Assembly: GCA_034717495.1 (NCBI GenBank)
Contig: JAYELL010000077.1
Coordinates: 1-64,000 of the forward strand
Length of the DNA stretch: 64,000 nucleotides
Direction of reading: 5' to 3'
Source: Chloroflexota bacterium
Lineage (GTDB): Bacteria; Chloroflexota; Anaerolineae; JAAEKA01
Part shown: in pieces, positions 18,243-28,700 of the stretch
How the letters are laid out: each line of letters starts with the position of its first letter
Position numbering within the stretch: the stretch's first letter is position 1
Translations under genes and position numbers: made by a program
Notes under the pieces: generated by a model
The model's input: the letters and a program-made list of their open reading frames with translations, nothing else
Told to the model about the DNA's origin: nothing
Databases searched by the model: none

Positions 18243-18710
18243 TCAGCCCGATGACATGCTTTTCGCCATACCGATCACCCCGTGCATCGCTTCATCGCCA
18301 CTGGCCCCGCCGCCAACGCTCAGGTCATCGACCAGAGCCATCAGATCCACCCCGTCCACAGCCGCAACTGCAGCACACAGCTCTGGAAAGGACCCGGGCA
18401 ACACCTGCCATTTGACTGGCTGGGCCATTGCGCCGGCAGCCAGCGCCCCAATGGCCTGAAACATCATCTGCGATCCGGTCTGAAAGGCGATCACGGCAGC
18501 CGCCAGCCGATGGGCCAGATAGACTTCCGGCCTGGCGCCGGCGAATTCCAGGTGGTTACTGAGGTTGTAATGATGAATGGCACAGCGGTTCGGATCGTGG
18601 GCCGCATAAGCACGACTCAGCTCGGTCGCCTGGATCGTTGCCGATTGGGCGGCCGCGCTGGATTGAGAAGTCAGATTGGAGAAAAAGCCCGACGCCGGGG
18701 GCTCAGGCAT
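18243..18710 (-). CDS. Unrecognised protein coupled to the corrinoid protein gene
   Basis: 155 residues. The ATG lies 8 bases inside the end of the corrinoid gene, so translation is probably coupled. The sequence has an Ala-rich helical centre (YLAHRLAAAVIAFQTGSQMMFQAIGALAAGAMAQ) and a Gly-rich GGGASG stretch near the end, with no signal peptide and no known motif. Co-translation suggests a partner or assembly role for the corrinoid protein, which is inference only. Confidence 0.55.
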   Translation of the reverse strand: MPEPPASGFFSNLTSQSSAAAQSATIQATELSRAYAAHDPNRCAIHHYNLSNHLEFAGARPEVYLAHRLAAAVIAFQTGSQMMFQAIGALAAGAMAQPVKWQVLPGSFPELCAAVAAVDGVDLMALVDDLSVGGGASGDEAMHGVIGMAKSMSSG

Positions 18711-19347
18711 TCTCTACCCAGGCCCTTGCTCGCTTGGCAGCGGAAGACGCGTCGGGCGCAAACAGGTCCGCTTGAATCTCCTCGGCAAAGCCATCGGTGA
18801 CAGGAGCGCCGCCCACCATGATGGCAACCTGGTCACGTACACCCGCCTCTTCCAGGGCTTCGACGGTGGCTCTCATGCTGGTCATGGTGGTCGTGAGCAA
18901 CGCACTCATGCCGACGATCTGCGGTTGGTGCTCTTCGACAGCCTTCACAAAGGCTTCCGGTGACATATCGACGCCCAGGTCAACGACCTCGAAACCGGCA
19001 CCTTCCAACATCATGATCACCAGGTTTTTGCCAATGTCGTGCAGGTCACCGCGAACGGTTCCGATAACTGCCTTGCCCACCGGTTGGATGTCGGCAGCCA
19101 CCAGGTGAGGCCGCAAGACGGTCATGCCCTGCTTCATGGCACGGGCGGAGATCAACATCTCAGGCACAAAACACTCCTGGTTCTCGAACATGCGCCCAAC
19201 CTCGGTCATGGCGGCAACCATGCCGTCGTTGAGAATCTCTGCCGGACCGATTCCAGCATCCAGGGCCGCCTGAACATTGTCGGCAGCGCCCTGGGCATCA
19301 CCATCGATGATGCAATCGTAAAGTTGGTCGAGGATTTCTTCGGACAT
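18703..19347 (-). CDS. Corrinoid (methyl-carrier) protein, MtaC/MttC-like
   Basis: 214 residues: an N-terminal helical cap (about 5-85) and a B12-binding Rossmann domain with the cobalt ligand motif D101-x-H103-x-x-G106 in GDLHDIGKN, then VDLGVDMSPE and GGAPV. Such proteins pass methyl groups between a substrate methyltransferase and a second methyltransferase. Neither methyltransferase lies beside it here. AAAGGACC precedes the ATG. Downstream it overlaps the unrecognised gene. Confidence 0.93.
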   Translation of the reverse strand: MSEEILDQLYDCIIDGDAQGAADNVQAALDAGIGPAEILNDGMVAAMTEVGRMFENQECFVPEMLISARAMKQGMTVLRPHLVAADIQPVGKAVIGTVRGDLHDIGKNLVIMMLEGAGFEVVDLGVDMSPEAFVKAVEEHQPQIVGMSALLTTTMTSMRATVEALEEAGVRDQVAIMVGGAPVTDGFAEEIQADLFAPDASSAAKRARAWVENA

Positions 19348-19527
19348 AATCTGGTCCTTTCATTGGAAGAGTTTCACAGGCGTCGGTGGGTGATTGGGCA
19401 AATCAATGACGCCGCTATTATACCTCATTTGCAACAGCTGACCATGTTGGCGTGACAACCGGCGGGCCACAGCGTACAGCCTGCGCCAACGGCTGGCTGT
19501 GGGAGACAGGCACAATACTTACGATTC

Positions 19528-21021
19528 TCAATCATCCAGCCAGTTCATCGTGCGCTGCACAGCCTTTAGCCACCCCCTGTACAATTTATCCCGGGTCGCC
19601 CCACCCATCCGGGGTTGCCACGTAGTGTCGATCTGCCAGTTTTCTGTCATCTCTTCCAGGCTCTTCCAGAAACCGACAGCGTAGCCGGCCGCGTAGGCAG
19701 CGCCCAGGGCCGTGGTCTCAGCAACGACAGGCCGCACCACTGGCATATCCAGAATATCCGATTGAAACTGCATCAGCGTATCATTGTAAACCATCCCGCC
19801 ATCAACCTTAAGCGCGGTGACCTGGACACCAGAGTCCTTTTCCATCGCGTCCAGGACCTCCCGTGTCTGGTAGGCGGTAGCTTCCAGGGCAGCGCGGGCA
19901 ATGTGGTTCTTGTTGATAAAGCGCGTGAGCCCTACAATCACGCCACGAGCGTCAGACTGCCAGTAGGGTGCAAACAGACCCGAAAACGCCGGCACGATGT
20001 AGATCCCGCCGCTGTCGGGCACTTCTCTTGCATAATCCTCGACATGATGAGAGAAATCGAAAAAGTCGAGGTTATCCCGGAGCCACTGCACGAGAGCACC
20101 GGTGACGGCGATTGAGCCCTCCAACGCGTAAACAGTCGGCTCATCACCGAACTTATAGCAGAGAGTTGTCAGCAAACCACTCTCGCTGGGAACAATGTCG
20201 GTCCCGGTATTCATGATCATAAAACAGCCGGTGCCATAGGTGTTTTTGACCTGTCCAGGACAAAAACAGGTTTGTCCAACGGTAGCAGCCTGTTGATCCC
20301 CCAGGTCCCCGCAGACCGGCACATTGTTCCAATACCCGTAGATATCGGGATCGCTGGATGGTCGAATCTCCGGCAACATACGCCTGGGAATATCCATAAC
20401 CGCCAGTATCTCATCGTCCCAGGTCAGGGTCTTCAGATCCATGAGCATGGTCCGGCTGGCGTTGGTCACGTCGGTAATATGAGCACCACGACCGGGACCG
20501 CCAGTCATGTTCCAGATCAACCAGGTGTCCATGGTGCCGAAAATGGCCTCCCCTTTTGCAGCGGCCTCACGCACACCTTCGACGTTTTCCAGAATCCACT
20601 TGATCTTGGGGCCGGCGAAATAGGTGGACAGCGGCAGGCCAACCGTTGCCCGAAAGCGATCCTGGCCACCCTCGCTCGCCAACTGGCCACAGATATGGTC
20701 GGTGCGCGTATCCTGCCAGACAACAGCGTTGTAGAAGGGCTTGCCGGTGTTTTTATCCCATACAAGGGTCGTCTCGCGCTGGTTGGTGATGCCAATAGCC
20801 GCCAAGTCACCGCTGTCGATCCCGGCCATGTCCATGGCAACCGCGATGACCTCCTGGGTGCGCTGCCAGACCTCCATGGCATCGTGCTCGAGCCAACCCG
20901 GCTTGGGCAAAATCTGTTCGTGCTCAAGCTGGTGGTTGCCGACAACACCGCCACCATGGTCGAAGATCATGAATCGGGTGCTGGTCGTACCCTGATCGAC
21001 GGCACCTACATAGTTGGCCAT
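19528..21021 (-). CDS. glpK: Glycerol kinase
   Basis: 497 residues, the FGGY family size. [16 protein letters not shown] is the N-terminal phosphate loop, [12 protein letters not shown] and WQDTRT follow, with the C-terminal [17 protein letters not shown] and [12 protein letters not shown]. It phosphorylates glycerol to sn-glycerol 3-phosphate. The typical partners glpF and glpD are not in the window. AGGAGTTCCAAAC precedes the ATG. The corrinoid gene downstream is about 180 bases away and has its own ribosome site, so co-regulation is not evident. Confidence 0.96.
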   Translation of the reverse strand: MANYVGAVDQGTTSTRFMIFDHGGGVVGNHQLEHEQILPKPGWLEHDAMEVWQRTQEVIAVAMDMAGIDSGDLAAIGITNQRETTLVWDKNTGKPFYNAVVWQDTRTDHICGQLASEGGQDRFRATVGLPLSTYFAGPKIKWILENVEGVREAAAKGEAIFGTMDTWLIWNMTGGPGRGAHITDVTNASRTMLMDLKTLTWDDEILAVMDIPRRMLPEIRPSSDPDIYGYWNNVPVCGDLGDQQAATVGQTCFCPGQVKNTYGTGCFMIMNTGTDIVPSESGLLTTLCYKFGDEPTVYALEGSIAVTGALVQWLRDNLDFFDFSHHVEDYAREVPDSGGIYIVPAFSGLFAPYWQSDARGVIVGLTRFINKNHIARAALEATAYQTREVLDAMEKDSGVQVTALKVDGGMVYNDTLMQFQSDILDMPVVRPVVAETTALGAAYAAGYAVGFWKSLEEMTENWQIDTTWQPRMGGATRDKLYRGWLKAVQRTMNWLDD

Positions 21022-21242
21022 GTTTGGAACTCCTGACTATCAGGTCACAAAGGAGACGGGGTCGGAATATTGCAACGTATCGGCTCTTTCCGATTGAGTC
21101 AATTTTTCCACCACTGCTGCGAATCCGCTATGCATGTTGGCGCCATGATCGACATCCCCAATGGGGGAGTCCAGATCGGTCAGGAATTCCTTGTTTTCAG
21201 CCAACACCTCTCGGGCTGGTTTCGATGACAGCGACTGAAATA

Positions 21243-21274
21243 GCAGGTCCGCGCGCAAAATCGCGCGGACCTGC
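21243..21274. terminator. Strong hairpin after katA
   Basis: GCAGGTCCGCGCG and CGCGCGGACCTGC form a perfect 13-bp inverted repeat around a 6-base loop, 13 bases after the katA stop. There is no T-tract on either side, so it may stabilise the 3' end or act with Rho rather than as an intrinsic terminator. Confidence 0.6.
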
Positions 21275-21286
21275 CATGCAAATCAC

Positions 21287-22813
21287 TCAGGACTTCGCGT
21301 CGGCGAATCCCTCTTCGCTTGTATTGGAGAAAAGCTCGTCGAGCGAGAGATCAGCCCAGGCTTCCACTAAAGCTGTATCCAGGCCAAGCTCCTTGGCGAC
21401 GCCGTTGCCGTACGCCGGATCAGCCAGGTAGAAGTGAACAAGCTGGCGAACCCTGATCCGTTCGGGTACACCCTCCATGGCTGCTGCGATATTTCCGAAG
21501 AGTTGCCCCTGCTGATCCGCGGTCATGAGCCGGAACAGATCGCCTGGTTGAGAATAGTCATCATTACCGTCGCGATGGTCGTAGCGGCCGGCATCGCCGG
21601 AGATATTGAGAGGCGGTTCGAGATACCGGGAATCCTCTTCCGGGCCTCCCATGCTGTTGGGCTCATAGTTGACCGCGCCACCAGCATTGTCATCGAAACG
21701 CATTTTGCCATCCCGGTGATAGGTGTTCACTTCGGATCGCGGCTTGTTGACCGGCAATGCAGCATAGTTGACACCGATTCGATAGCGATGAGCATCGGCG
21801 TAGGACATGATCCGGGCCTGAAGCATCTTGTCAGGTGAGAACCCTATTCCGGGCACAATGTTCGATGGCTCGAAGGCCGCCTGTTCGATCTCGGCATGAT
21901 AGTTCTCTGCATTTCGGTTGAGTTCCATAATTCCCACATCGATCAACGGGTAGTCGCCGTGGGGCCAGACCTTGGTCAGGTCGAAGGGGTTGAGATCGTA
22001 GGTCCCGGCCTCTTCTTCTGACATGATCTGAACACAGAATCGCCACTTCGGGAAATCCCCGCCTTCAATGGCCTCAAACAGATCCCGCTGGGAGCTTTCC
22101 CGGTCTTTCCCGATGATTTCGGCACCCTCGGCATTGGTCCAGGTTTTGATGCCCTGCATCGTCTTGAAATGGAATTTCACCCAGAATCGCTCGTCCTGGT
22201 CGTTAATGAAGCTGTAGGTGTGGCTCCCGTAGCCATTGATAAAGCGGTAGCTCTGAGGCAGACCCCGGTCGCTGAACAGGATGGTCACCTGGTGCAGGCT
22301 CTCGGGGGAGAGAGACCAGAAGTCCCACATCGCGGTGTTGGAGCGTATATTGGTCTTGGGATCGCGCTTTTGGGTATGGATGAAATCGCTGAACTTGTAG
22401 GGGTCGCGCACGAAGAAGACCGGGGTATTGTTGCCAACCATATCCCAGTTGCCTTCTTCCGTGTAGCATTTCACCGCGAACCCGCGCACATCTCTTTCGG
22501 CATCGGCCGCACCCCGCTCACCGGCAACCGTGGAGAAACGAACGAGAAGATCAGTCTCCTTGCCAATCTCGGAAAAGATATTAGCCTTGGTGTACCTGGT
22601 GATATCGTGGCTCACGGTCAGGGTGCCGAATGCCCCGGAACCTTTGGCATGCACAACCCGCTCCGGGACCCGTTCACGGTTGAAGGTCGCCATCTTCTCA
22701 AGAAGTTGGTAATCCTGCAAAAGCACCGGGCCGCGCGGCCCTGCCGTCTGGGTGTTCTGGTTGTCGCCAATGGGATTGCCGTGGGAAGTCGTCAACTTTT
22801 TGCGATCAGTCAT
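21287..22813 (-). CDS. katA: Monofunctional haem catalase
   Basis: 508 residues. The distal His is His55 in [37 protein letters not shown] is the family core, and the proximal haem Tyr sits in [15 protein letters not shown]. The length fits small-subunit (clade 3) catalases. Dismutates hydrogen peroxide. Start at 22813 (MTDRKK) chosen because AAAGGAGATAACC lies directly upstream; the frame is open further up. Divergent from the selenoprotein candidate, each with its own promoter. Confidence 0.96.
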   Translation of the reverse strand: MTDRKKLTTSHGNPIGDNQNTQTAGPRGPVLLQDYQLLEKMATFNRERVPERVVHAKGSGAFGTLTVSHDITRYTKANIFSEIGKETDLLVRFSTVAGERGAADAERDVRGFAVKCYTEEGNWDMVGNNTPVFFVRDPYKFSDFIHTQKRDPKTNIRSNTAMWDFWSLSPESLHQVTILFSDRGLPQSYRFINGYGSHTYSFINDQDERFWVKFHFKTMQGIKTWTNAEGAEIIGKDRESSQRDLFEAIEGGDFPKWRFCVQIMSEEEAGTYDLNPFDLTKVWPHGDYPLIDVGIMELNRNAENYHAEIEQAAFEPSNIVPGIGFSPDKMLQARIMSYADAHRYRIGVNYAALPVNKPRSEVNTYHRDGKMRFDDNAGGAVNYEPNSMGGPEEDSRYLEPPLNISGDAGRYDHRDGNDDYSQPGDLFRLMTADQQGQLFGNIAAAMEGVPERIRVRQLVHFYLADPAYGNGVAKELGLDTALVEAWADLSLDELFSNTSEEGFADAKS

Positions 22814-22896
22814 GGTTATCTCCTTTGGTCTACCTGTTGGGCTCGTGATGCCGAACGTTTGCCAAGCCTGCAAGTGAATCAGTCAACTTGCAGGAC

Positions 22897-22926
22897 ATTA
22901 TACAATAGACGATCAATCGGTGTCTA
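22897..22926 (-). promoter_or_regulatory. Promoter of katA
   Basis: TAGACA (22926-22921), 18-base spacer, TATAAT (22902-22897) on the minus strand. No convincing PerR or OxyR palindrome was seen around it. Confidence 0.6.
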
Positions 22927-22970
22927 GTTGTCCGATCAAAAGACGCGCGTGCCGCCTGTATGGGCTGGAG

Positions 22971-22999
22971 TTGCTCCATCCCCGGTTCTGCGCTATACT
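22971..22999 (+). promoter_or_regulatory. Candidate promoter of the selenoprotein gene
   Basis: TTGCTC (22971-22976), 17-base spacer, TATACT (22994-22999), about 145 bases before the ATG at 23144. Confidence 0.5.
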
Positions 23000-23143
23000 T
23001 GCCCGACGCAAGCCTCATCATTGTGATCCTCACCGGCGGTAGTTTGGGATGCCATCTTGAGTTGACCCGGAAGCTGGTCGCCGGCTGTGCGTTGGTGGAT
23101 CAGATCAAGAGAGAGGAATCAGCCACTCCAGGAGGACACCGAT

Positions 23144-24025
23144 ATGTCAAAACGTAGCCTGCTGCTAACCCTTCTTTTATTGATCGGGTTGGTAGCATCA
23201 GCCTGTCAGGCGCCCGTGGCAGTCGCACCAGCGCCCGCCGACAACCCCGATGCACCGGCCGTCGAGCCGGACGAGGAACCGGTCGTAGAGGAGAACGCAA
23301 CCCCGACCGCCGAACCGGCGAGCGCCACCCAGCAGCCTGAGCCTACAGAACCCCCTGTCGAAGAGCTGGCCGCGGAAACGGAAGGGTCGAACGCCGAGAC
23401 GGTGGAGGGTGGGGAGATGGAGGGAGCGCCCCCGGACCCGCTGGCAGCCGATCCAGATCGGCCCGGCTTTGCCATGGATGGATCGCCAAGCCTGGGTGAC
23501 CCGGATGCACCGATCGTCATCATCGACTTTTCGGATTTTCAGTGACCGTTCTGCCGTCGCCACGTGTTGGAGACAGAACCACAACTGAAGGACACCTATG
23601 TCGCCGATGGCCAGGTACGATTGATCTATAAGCACTACCCCTTGCCAAATCACCCGTTGGCCGCCAAGGCAGCGGAAGCATCAGAATGTGCATCCCAGCA
23701 GAACATGTTCTGGGAGATGAAGAGATTGTTGTTCGAGACTGACGACGAATGGGGCCGGGCAAGTGATCCGGCAGACCTCTTCGAAAACTATGCTGCTGAC
23801 CTGGATCTGGACACGGCCGCCTTTCGCGCCTGCTATGACAGCGGCCAGGCGCAACAACGCTGGCAAGAGGATGTAATGCTCGGCCAGAGTGCCCAGGTTT
23901 CTGGCACGCCCAACTTCTTCGTCATTCGCATGGCGGATCACACCGGAACCAGGATTCCCGGTTTCGTGGATTTTGCCCAGTTCCAGCAACTCCTGGATCA
24001 GCTGTTGGCCACACCGGAAAGCTAA
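23144..24025 (+). CDS. DsbA-like thioredoxin-fold lipoprotein with in-frame TGA at the active site (probable selenoprotein)
   Basis: Read through one TGA (23543-23545) the frame encodes 293 residues. Residues 1-21 are a lipoprotein signal ending VASAC; 22-115 are a Pro/Glu/Thr-rich spacer; a thioredoxin-fold DsbA domain follows. The TGA is codon 134 and falls exactly at the first Cys of the active site: IDFSDFQ-TGA-PFCRRHV, giving UxxC with Cys137. The frame continues intact with the family features YKHYPLP and the cis-Pro loop VSGTPNFFV. A ribosome site (AGGAGGACACC) precedes the ATG, and a hairpin starts two bases after the TGA. Selenocysteine is the best reading; a nonsense mutation or sequencing error is the alternative. 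Probably a membrane-anchored extracytoplasmic thiol oxidoreductase. Confidence 0.8.
23548..23579 (+). promoter_or_regulatory. Candidate bacterial SECIS hairpin
   Basis: Arms GTTCTG (23548-23553) and CAGAAC (23574-23579) enclose 20 bases that can add a weaker upper stem (CCG/TGG side, then C-G and G-U pairs) with a small apical loop near 23559-23565. It begins two bases after the TGA, so the loop is about 13-15 bases downstream, near the spacing of known bacterial SECIS elements. I could not fold it computationally. Confidence 0.45.
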
Positions 24026-24044
24026 GTGCCATCTGGTTGATCCG

Positions 24045-24371
24045 CTACAGAACGTCGGACATCAAGGAATCCTGCTCAGCGGCGCATCGCGCGCAGTAGC
24101 CAGTCGCATCGAGTTGCGCCGAGTGTTTGGTGCAGATAACAAAAATCTCCATGCGCTCGCCAGAGAGAAACTGTTTGCGTATGGTGCCCTCGATCGCCAG
24201 ATAGGGGCAATTGGTCTCTCGCAACACATCGGGAACCGAACAGGTATCACAGATCTTGCGGTGCCAGTGGCGGGACTCCCGTCCTTTCGACAATCGGCAT
24301 TCGATGGTCTCCTGACCGCGAAAGTAATCCTCAAAGTAAAACCGGCAGTTTGGGGGGGCATTCTTGCTCAT
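24045..24371 (-). CDS. Small Cys-rich protein, function unknown
   Basis: 108 residues with nine Cys, arranged as NCRFYFEDYF, IECRL, ICDTC, NCPYL, ICTKH and YCARC. Several CxxC pairs plus His suggest bound zinc or an iron-sulfur centre. No signal peptide or membrane segment, so cytoplasmic. It converges on the selenoprotein candidate with a 19-base gap; this neighbourhood is suggestive of redox function but not evidence. I do not recognise a family. Confidence 0.6.
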   Translation of the reverse strand: MSKNAPPNCRFYFEDYFRGQETIECRLSKGRESRHWHRKICDTCSVPDVLRETNCPYLAIEGTIRKQFLSGERMEIFVICTKHSAQLDATGYCARCAAEQDSLMSDVL

Positions 24372-24460
24372 AGATTTTTCAACCTCTTGTTTATGAAGCC
24401 ATTGAGACCGGGTTACCTGGTCCCTACCGGCGGAAACCTTGCAGCTTCCTGCAGTTTCAG

Positions 24461-25375
24461 TTAAAGCATAACAAGCACGATGCCCAACACGGTCACGCCG
24501 GCGCCGACGATCTCGTTAACCCGCGGCACCTCGCCCAGCAGCAGCATCCCAAGCAAGATACCAAGCGTGACCTCCTGAGTGGCCACCAGATTGACGGTCG
24601 TCGCATGGGTGTGGCGAAGGGCAGCGTTGTAGAGCGTGTGTCCGAATCCCAGCGGAAAGATGCCCAGGGCAACAACGGCCAATATGGGGATCAACGTATA
24701 GGCGCCGGGCGTGAAGCTGGCGATCGCCGGTGGCAGACACCACAGCGCGGCAATGCCATAGACCAATGCTGCATAAACCAGCAGTGGATAGCGAGCGCGC
24801 TGCCCACGGCCTGCGACCGAGTAAAGACCGAACATGATGGCTGAGCCCAACGCCAGCAGATCACCAAAGGCCATGCGGGCATCCCAGCGGGGCTCAAAAC
24901 CAGCCAGAATCACCACACCAACCACCGCAACCAGAACGCCCAGCCATTTCCTCGGGGGAATCGGCTCCTTCAAAAACCAGGCCGATGCCAGCGTGACAAA
25001 GATCGGTGCGGTGTAGACGATCGCCAACGAATGAGCGATCGTCGTGAAACTTAGCGAAGCAATGTAGAAGAGAAAATGCAGGGCGGTCACCAGTCCAAAT
25101 CCGATGAACTTGGGCCAATCCCCTTCATGTAGATAGACTCTCTCCCCACGCAACCGCAAAAAAAGAAGGACGGCAACCGCTGCCACCGCCAAACGGCCTG
25201 CCGTCTTTTCGGTCGGACTGAGAGGGTCGGCCCAGCGCACCAACACGGGGCTGGTAGAAAAAAAGAAAACCGCCAGGGCTGCCAGGAGCAGACCGCGCCG
25301 GCTATCGGTAGTCGCCACCCGGGAAGCCCGGGTCCGGCCAGATGCGCCCTCGGACGTGTCGTGGGATTCTGCCAC
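24461..25375 (-). CDS. EamA/DMT-superfamily transporter
   Basis: 304 residues with a 30-residue polar head and ten hydrophobic helices in two repeats of five, each ending in the EamA pattern (FLKEPIPPRKWLGVLVAVVGVVIL; LLGEVPRVNEIVGAGVTVLGIVLVML). Such proteins export or import small metabolites; the substrate is unknown. Starts with GTG at 25375. A second, distinct EamA protein lies at 50.6-51.5 kb. Confidence 0.88.
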   Translation of the reverse strand: MAESHDTSEGASGRTRASRVATTDSRRGLLLAALAVFFFSTSPVLVRWADPLSPTEKTAGRLAVAAVAVLLFLRLRGERVYLHEGDWPKFIGFGLVTALHFLFYIASLSFTTIAHSLAIVYTAPIFVTLASAWFLKEPIPPRKWLGVLVAVVGVVILAGFEPRWDARMAFGDLLALGSAIMFGLYSVAGRGQRARYPLLVYAALVYGIAALWCLPPAIASFTPGAYTLIPILAVVALGIFPLGFGHTLYNAALRHTHATTVNLVATQEVTLGILLGMLLLGEVPRVNEIVGAGVTVLGIVLVML

Positions 25376-25421
25376 GGCTTTAACCGGGCCCTATCCGTTG
25401 GTCACCGGATGTCCCGATTTT

Positions 25422-25553
25422 CTACTGACCGGGTACGAGCAGCGGAAGAAAGGCCAGCGCCATGCTCAGGACAATAAGCAGGCTGACGATGATGAGAAGG
25501 ATCTGCCGCCAGTCACGGCGTTTGCGTGATCTTTTTGATTTTGATTTTGCCAC
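25422..25553 (-). CDS. 43-residue single-pass membrane protein
   Basis: GTG-started frame: a strongly basic head (AKSKSKRSRKRRDWRQ) followed by one membrane helix (ILLIIVSLLIVLSMALAFLPLLV) and a short tail. By the positive-inside rule the N-terminus is cytoplasmic. GGAG lies about 10 bases before the GTG. Ends 46 bases before the EamA transporter gene on the same strand. The composition is far from random; function unknown. Confidence 0.7.
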   Translation of the reverse strand: MAKSKSKRSRKRRDWRQILLIIVSLLIVLSMALAFLPLLVPGQ

Positions 25554-25679
25554 TTATAGGTCTCCAATGCCGGGTGAACTTGTATGATTTCCGTTGGCGA
25601 TTATACCACAGCGCCGGAGACGGCAGCAAAACAGGCGATTCATTAGCCATTGGTTGCGCCAGAGAAACCCGGCTAACCC

Positions 25680-25703
25680 AAAAAAAGGGGGCTGCGCACA
25701 GCC
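25680..25703 (-). terminator. Rho-independent terminator after the PBP gene
   Basis: On the minus strand GGCTG-TGCG-CAGCC is followed by CCC and seven T residues. It lies about 30 bases past the stop of the large PBP gene. Confidence 0.75.
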
Positions 25704-25734
25704 TCGATTCCTCTCCTTGCCGGCAATCGCTGGA

Positions 25735-28700
25735 TCAATTCTGTACTACAATGCCGACAATTGCAGTCGCGGCCTGACCATTTATTCCACGGACGGTGAG
25801 CTTGAGCATATAAGGCCCGTTGGGAACAAGAGTCGTGTCCCAAACACCTAACTCGCCAGCACGCGGAACCAGGATCTCGGGCTGTCCTGGATCGACCGCA
25901 AACCAGCCGTCATTCAGGCCGTATTCCAACTGATAACTGAGAAAGGCAAGACCCTCCGCGCGGCCTGTTATCGAGACATCGCCCGAAAGCGTCTCTCCGT
26001 TGCGTGGCGAGTCCAGCGATACGACCAGGGAACCGGGACCAGGAGGAGTCACAGTCGGTACAGGCGTGACCGTGGCACCAGGTGTCGCGGTGGGTGTCGG
26101 CAAAACGGGTGTGTTGGTCAGCGTCGGCGAAGCGAGCGGTTGCGTAGCAGTCGGGCTGGCAGTCACCGGTGTTTTCGTAGGGGTCGGCGTCGGCACAACG
26201 GGTGTGCTTGTTGGTGTCGCAGTCGGCAACAGCGCTGTTTCGGTCGGTGTTTGTAGCGTTGGAGTCCAGGTTGGAACTGCCGGAGTTGCTGTGCTGATCG
26301 GAGGTCCGGGCGTCTCGGTCAGCGGGGGCAACACCGTACTCGTCAGCGTTGCGGTTACCCAGGGTGTGGGCCACTGCCATGTTGCCGTAGGAATCGGTGT
26401 CCAGGTCGCGGTTGGCAGTAGGGTAGGCGTAGGTGTCCTTGTCGGTACAGGATGTATCACATCAACCCGCACGGCAGGTGATTCGTAGCGAACGCCGCGC
26501 CGGTCGACAGCTGCGACGCGCAGGACATGCGGGCCATCTTTGGGCAGGGGCCTGGTGTCCCATACAGCGAGCTGGCCTCCCTCGATCTGCTCCCGGATGG
26601 GGCCCGCTATGAGCCCCCAGGCGCCCGGGCTATAACTCTCGCCATATTCCACCAGATAGTGATCGAAGTCGGGTATTTTGGCGCTGCCCATGATCTGCAC
26701 CACCCCTTCGACCGGTTGACCGTCGCGGGGTTGGGCGATCAACACCTGATAGCGGGAGGGATCCGCGCCTGGAGGCAACTTACCGGCAGCGAAGACCTCG
26801 GCCCGTCGCAATTCTGGAGGGCAAGAGCTGTCGGGAACAGTACCGGTGGCCGAGCACACCTCGCTGACGACCACGCCATTGGGAATCGGGAAACCGCGGG
26901 CCGGCTGGGATGCCAGCGCATTCGTCATGAACTGCTTCCAGATCGGCGCCGCTACCTGGGAGCCCGAAAGATCCTGATGCATAGCAGCACCGCTGCTGTT
27001 TCCCACCCAGACGCCGGCAACCAGTTCGGGGGTGTATCCCAGGGTCCAGCCATCCCGCACATCGTTGCTGGTACCCGTTTTCGCCGCTGCCGGGCGATCC
27101 AGCCGCAACGCAGAATCGGGCCCGAAGGTAGAGCTGCGAGCCTCGTTGTCTTTTAGTATGTCGGTGATCAGATAGGCATCCTGGGGTGCCGCGGCCTGCC
27201 TTCTTTCCGCTGCCATGACCCGGGCGTCGGATGAAAAAGGTGCATTGCGACAGGTCTCTGGCAACTCAGGGACGTCGAGCATTTCAAGCACGCGTCCCTC
27301 GGCATCCAGGATGCAGAGAATGGACGACGGTGCAACCCATGTGCCGGCAGTGGCCAGGCCCGCGTAGGCGCCGGTCATCTCCAACAAGGTCACGTCCCCG
27401 CCGCCCAGAGTCAGGGACAGGCCGTAGGCTGGATGACCAGGTCGGGTCAAGGTCTCGATCCCAAAACGATCGGTGACATCCAGCAAGGCGTCCACGCCCA
27501 CATGCTCCAGTGCTTTCACAGCGGGAATGTTGAGGGAATTGGCCAGTGCCGTCCGCACACTGACCCAGCCATGTTCCTTGCCATCGTAATTGACAGGCAC
27601 ATAGGGCGGACGGCCGGGGCCATCATCGAACTCGGTGCGGACATCCTCGATCATGGTAGCCACCGTCCACCAGTCCTCGGATTGTTCGAAGGTGGCCAGA
27701 TAGGTAAAGGGTTTGATACTGGAACCAGGTTGGCGCGGTGCCAGCGCCACGTTGACCTGTCCGCTGATCTCGGGGTCGTTGAAATCTGCCGAGCCAACCA
27801 TGGCCAGGATTTCCCCCGTTCCCGGACGGATGGCGACCAGGGCACCGTTGCTCACATTCAAATGACGGAGCCGGTCAATCCCCTGGCGGATCGCTGTTTC
27901 CGCGCCATCCTGCAGCTCGGAGTCCAGCGAGGTGTACACCTGCAATCCGCTGCGGTAGGCGACTTCCGGGCCAAAGAGTTGTTCCAGCTGGCTGCGAACC
28001 ACCATCACGAAATGCGGCGCTTTCTCCAGCCGAATGCTCTCCAGGCCGCTGCCGTGATAGGTCAGAGCCTCCAGCCAGGCAGCATCAGCCTGCTCCGGTG
28101 TGATGGCCCCATGTTGCACCATCAGCCGTAACACATCGGATTGACGCCGCCTGGCCGCTTCCGGATTCTGAAGAGGATCGTAGGTGGCAGGCGATTGAGG
28201 GAGTCCGGCCAGTAAAGAAGCCTCCGCCAGGGTCAGTTCACTGGCCGCTTTGCCGAAATAGACCTGGGAAGCCGCCTCGGCACCATAGGCCAGGTTGCCA
28301 TAGTTGATCTCGTTCAGGTAGAACTCAAGCACCCTGTCCTTGTCGTAGCGCCGGGTAATTTCGGCAGCCAGGACGGCTTCCTTGAGCTTGCGACTCACAG
28401 TTCGCTCCGGCGAGAGGAAAACCAGTTTCACCAGCTGCTGGCTTATCGTGCTGGTACCGGCAATGGGTGCCTGGGTGCGCAGCGCTTGAAAGACCGCCCG
28501 CGCCAGGGCGACGGGATCTATGCCCCTGTGGTTGTAAAAGTTGGCATCCTCGGTAGCGACCGTGGCGGCGATCAGATAGGGCGAAATTTCGTCGAGCGAA
28601 ACACGCCGCCTGACACCGGCCGTAGGGTCGTTGGGCGCGAGGGGCGCCTGAAGCAGTTGCCCATCCCGATCATAGATTCGTGTTGTCTGGCCCTGGTTGG

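Noticed and set aside
23144-24025. Simple pseudogene or frameshift of the DsbA-like gene
   Set aside because: Frame is the same on both sides, the stop is a TGA at the exact active-site Cys position, and everything downstream is intact; kept as the alternative only.
26000-26488. Gly/Val-rich plus-strand ORF
   Set aside because: Antisense of the PBP Thr/Pro stalk.
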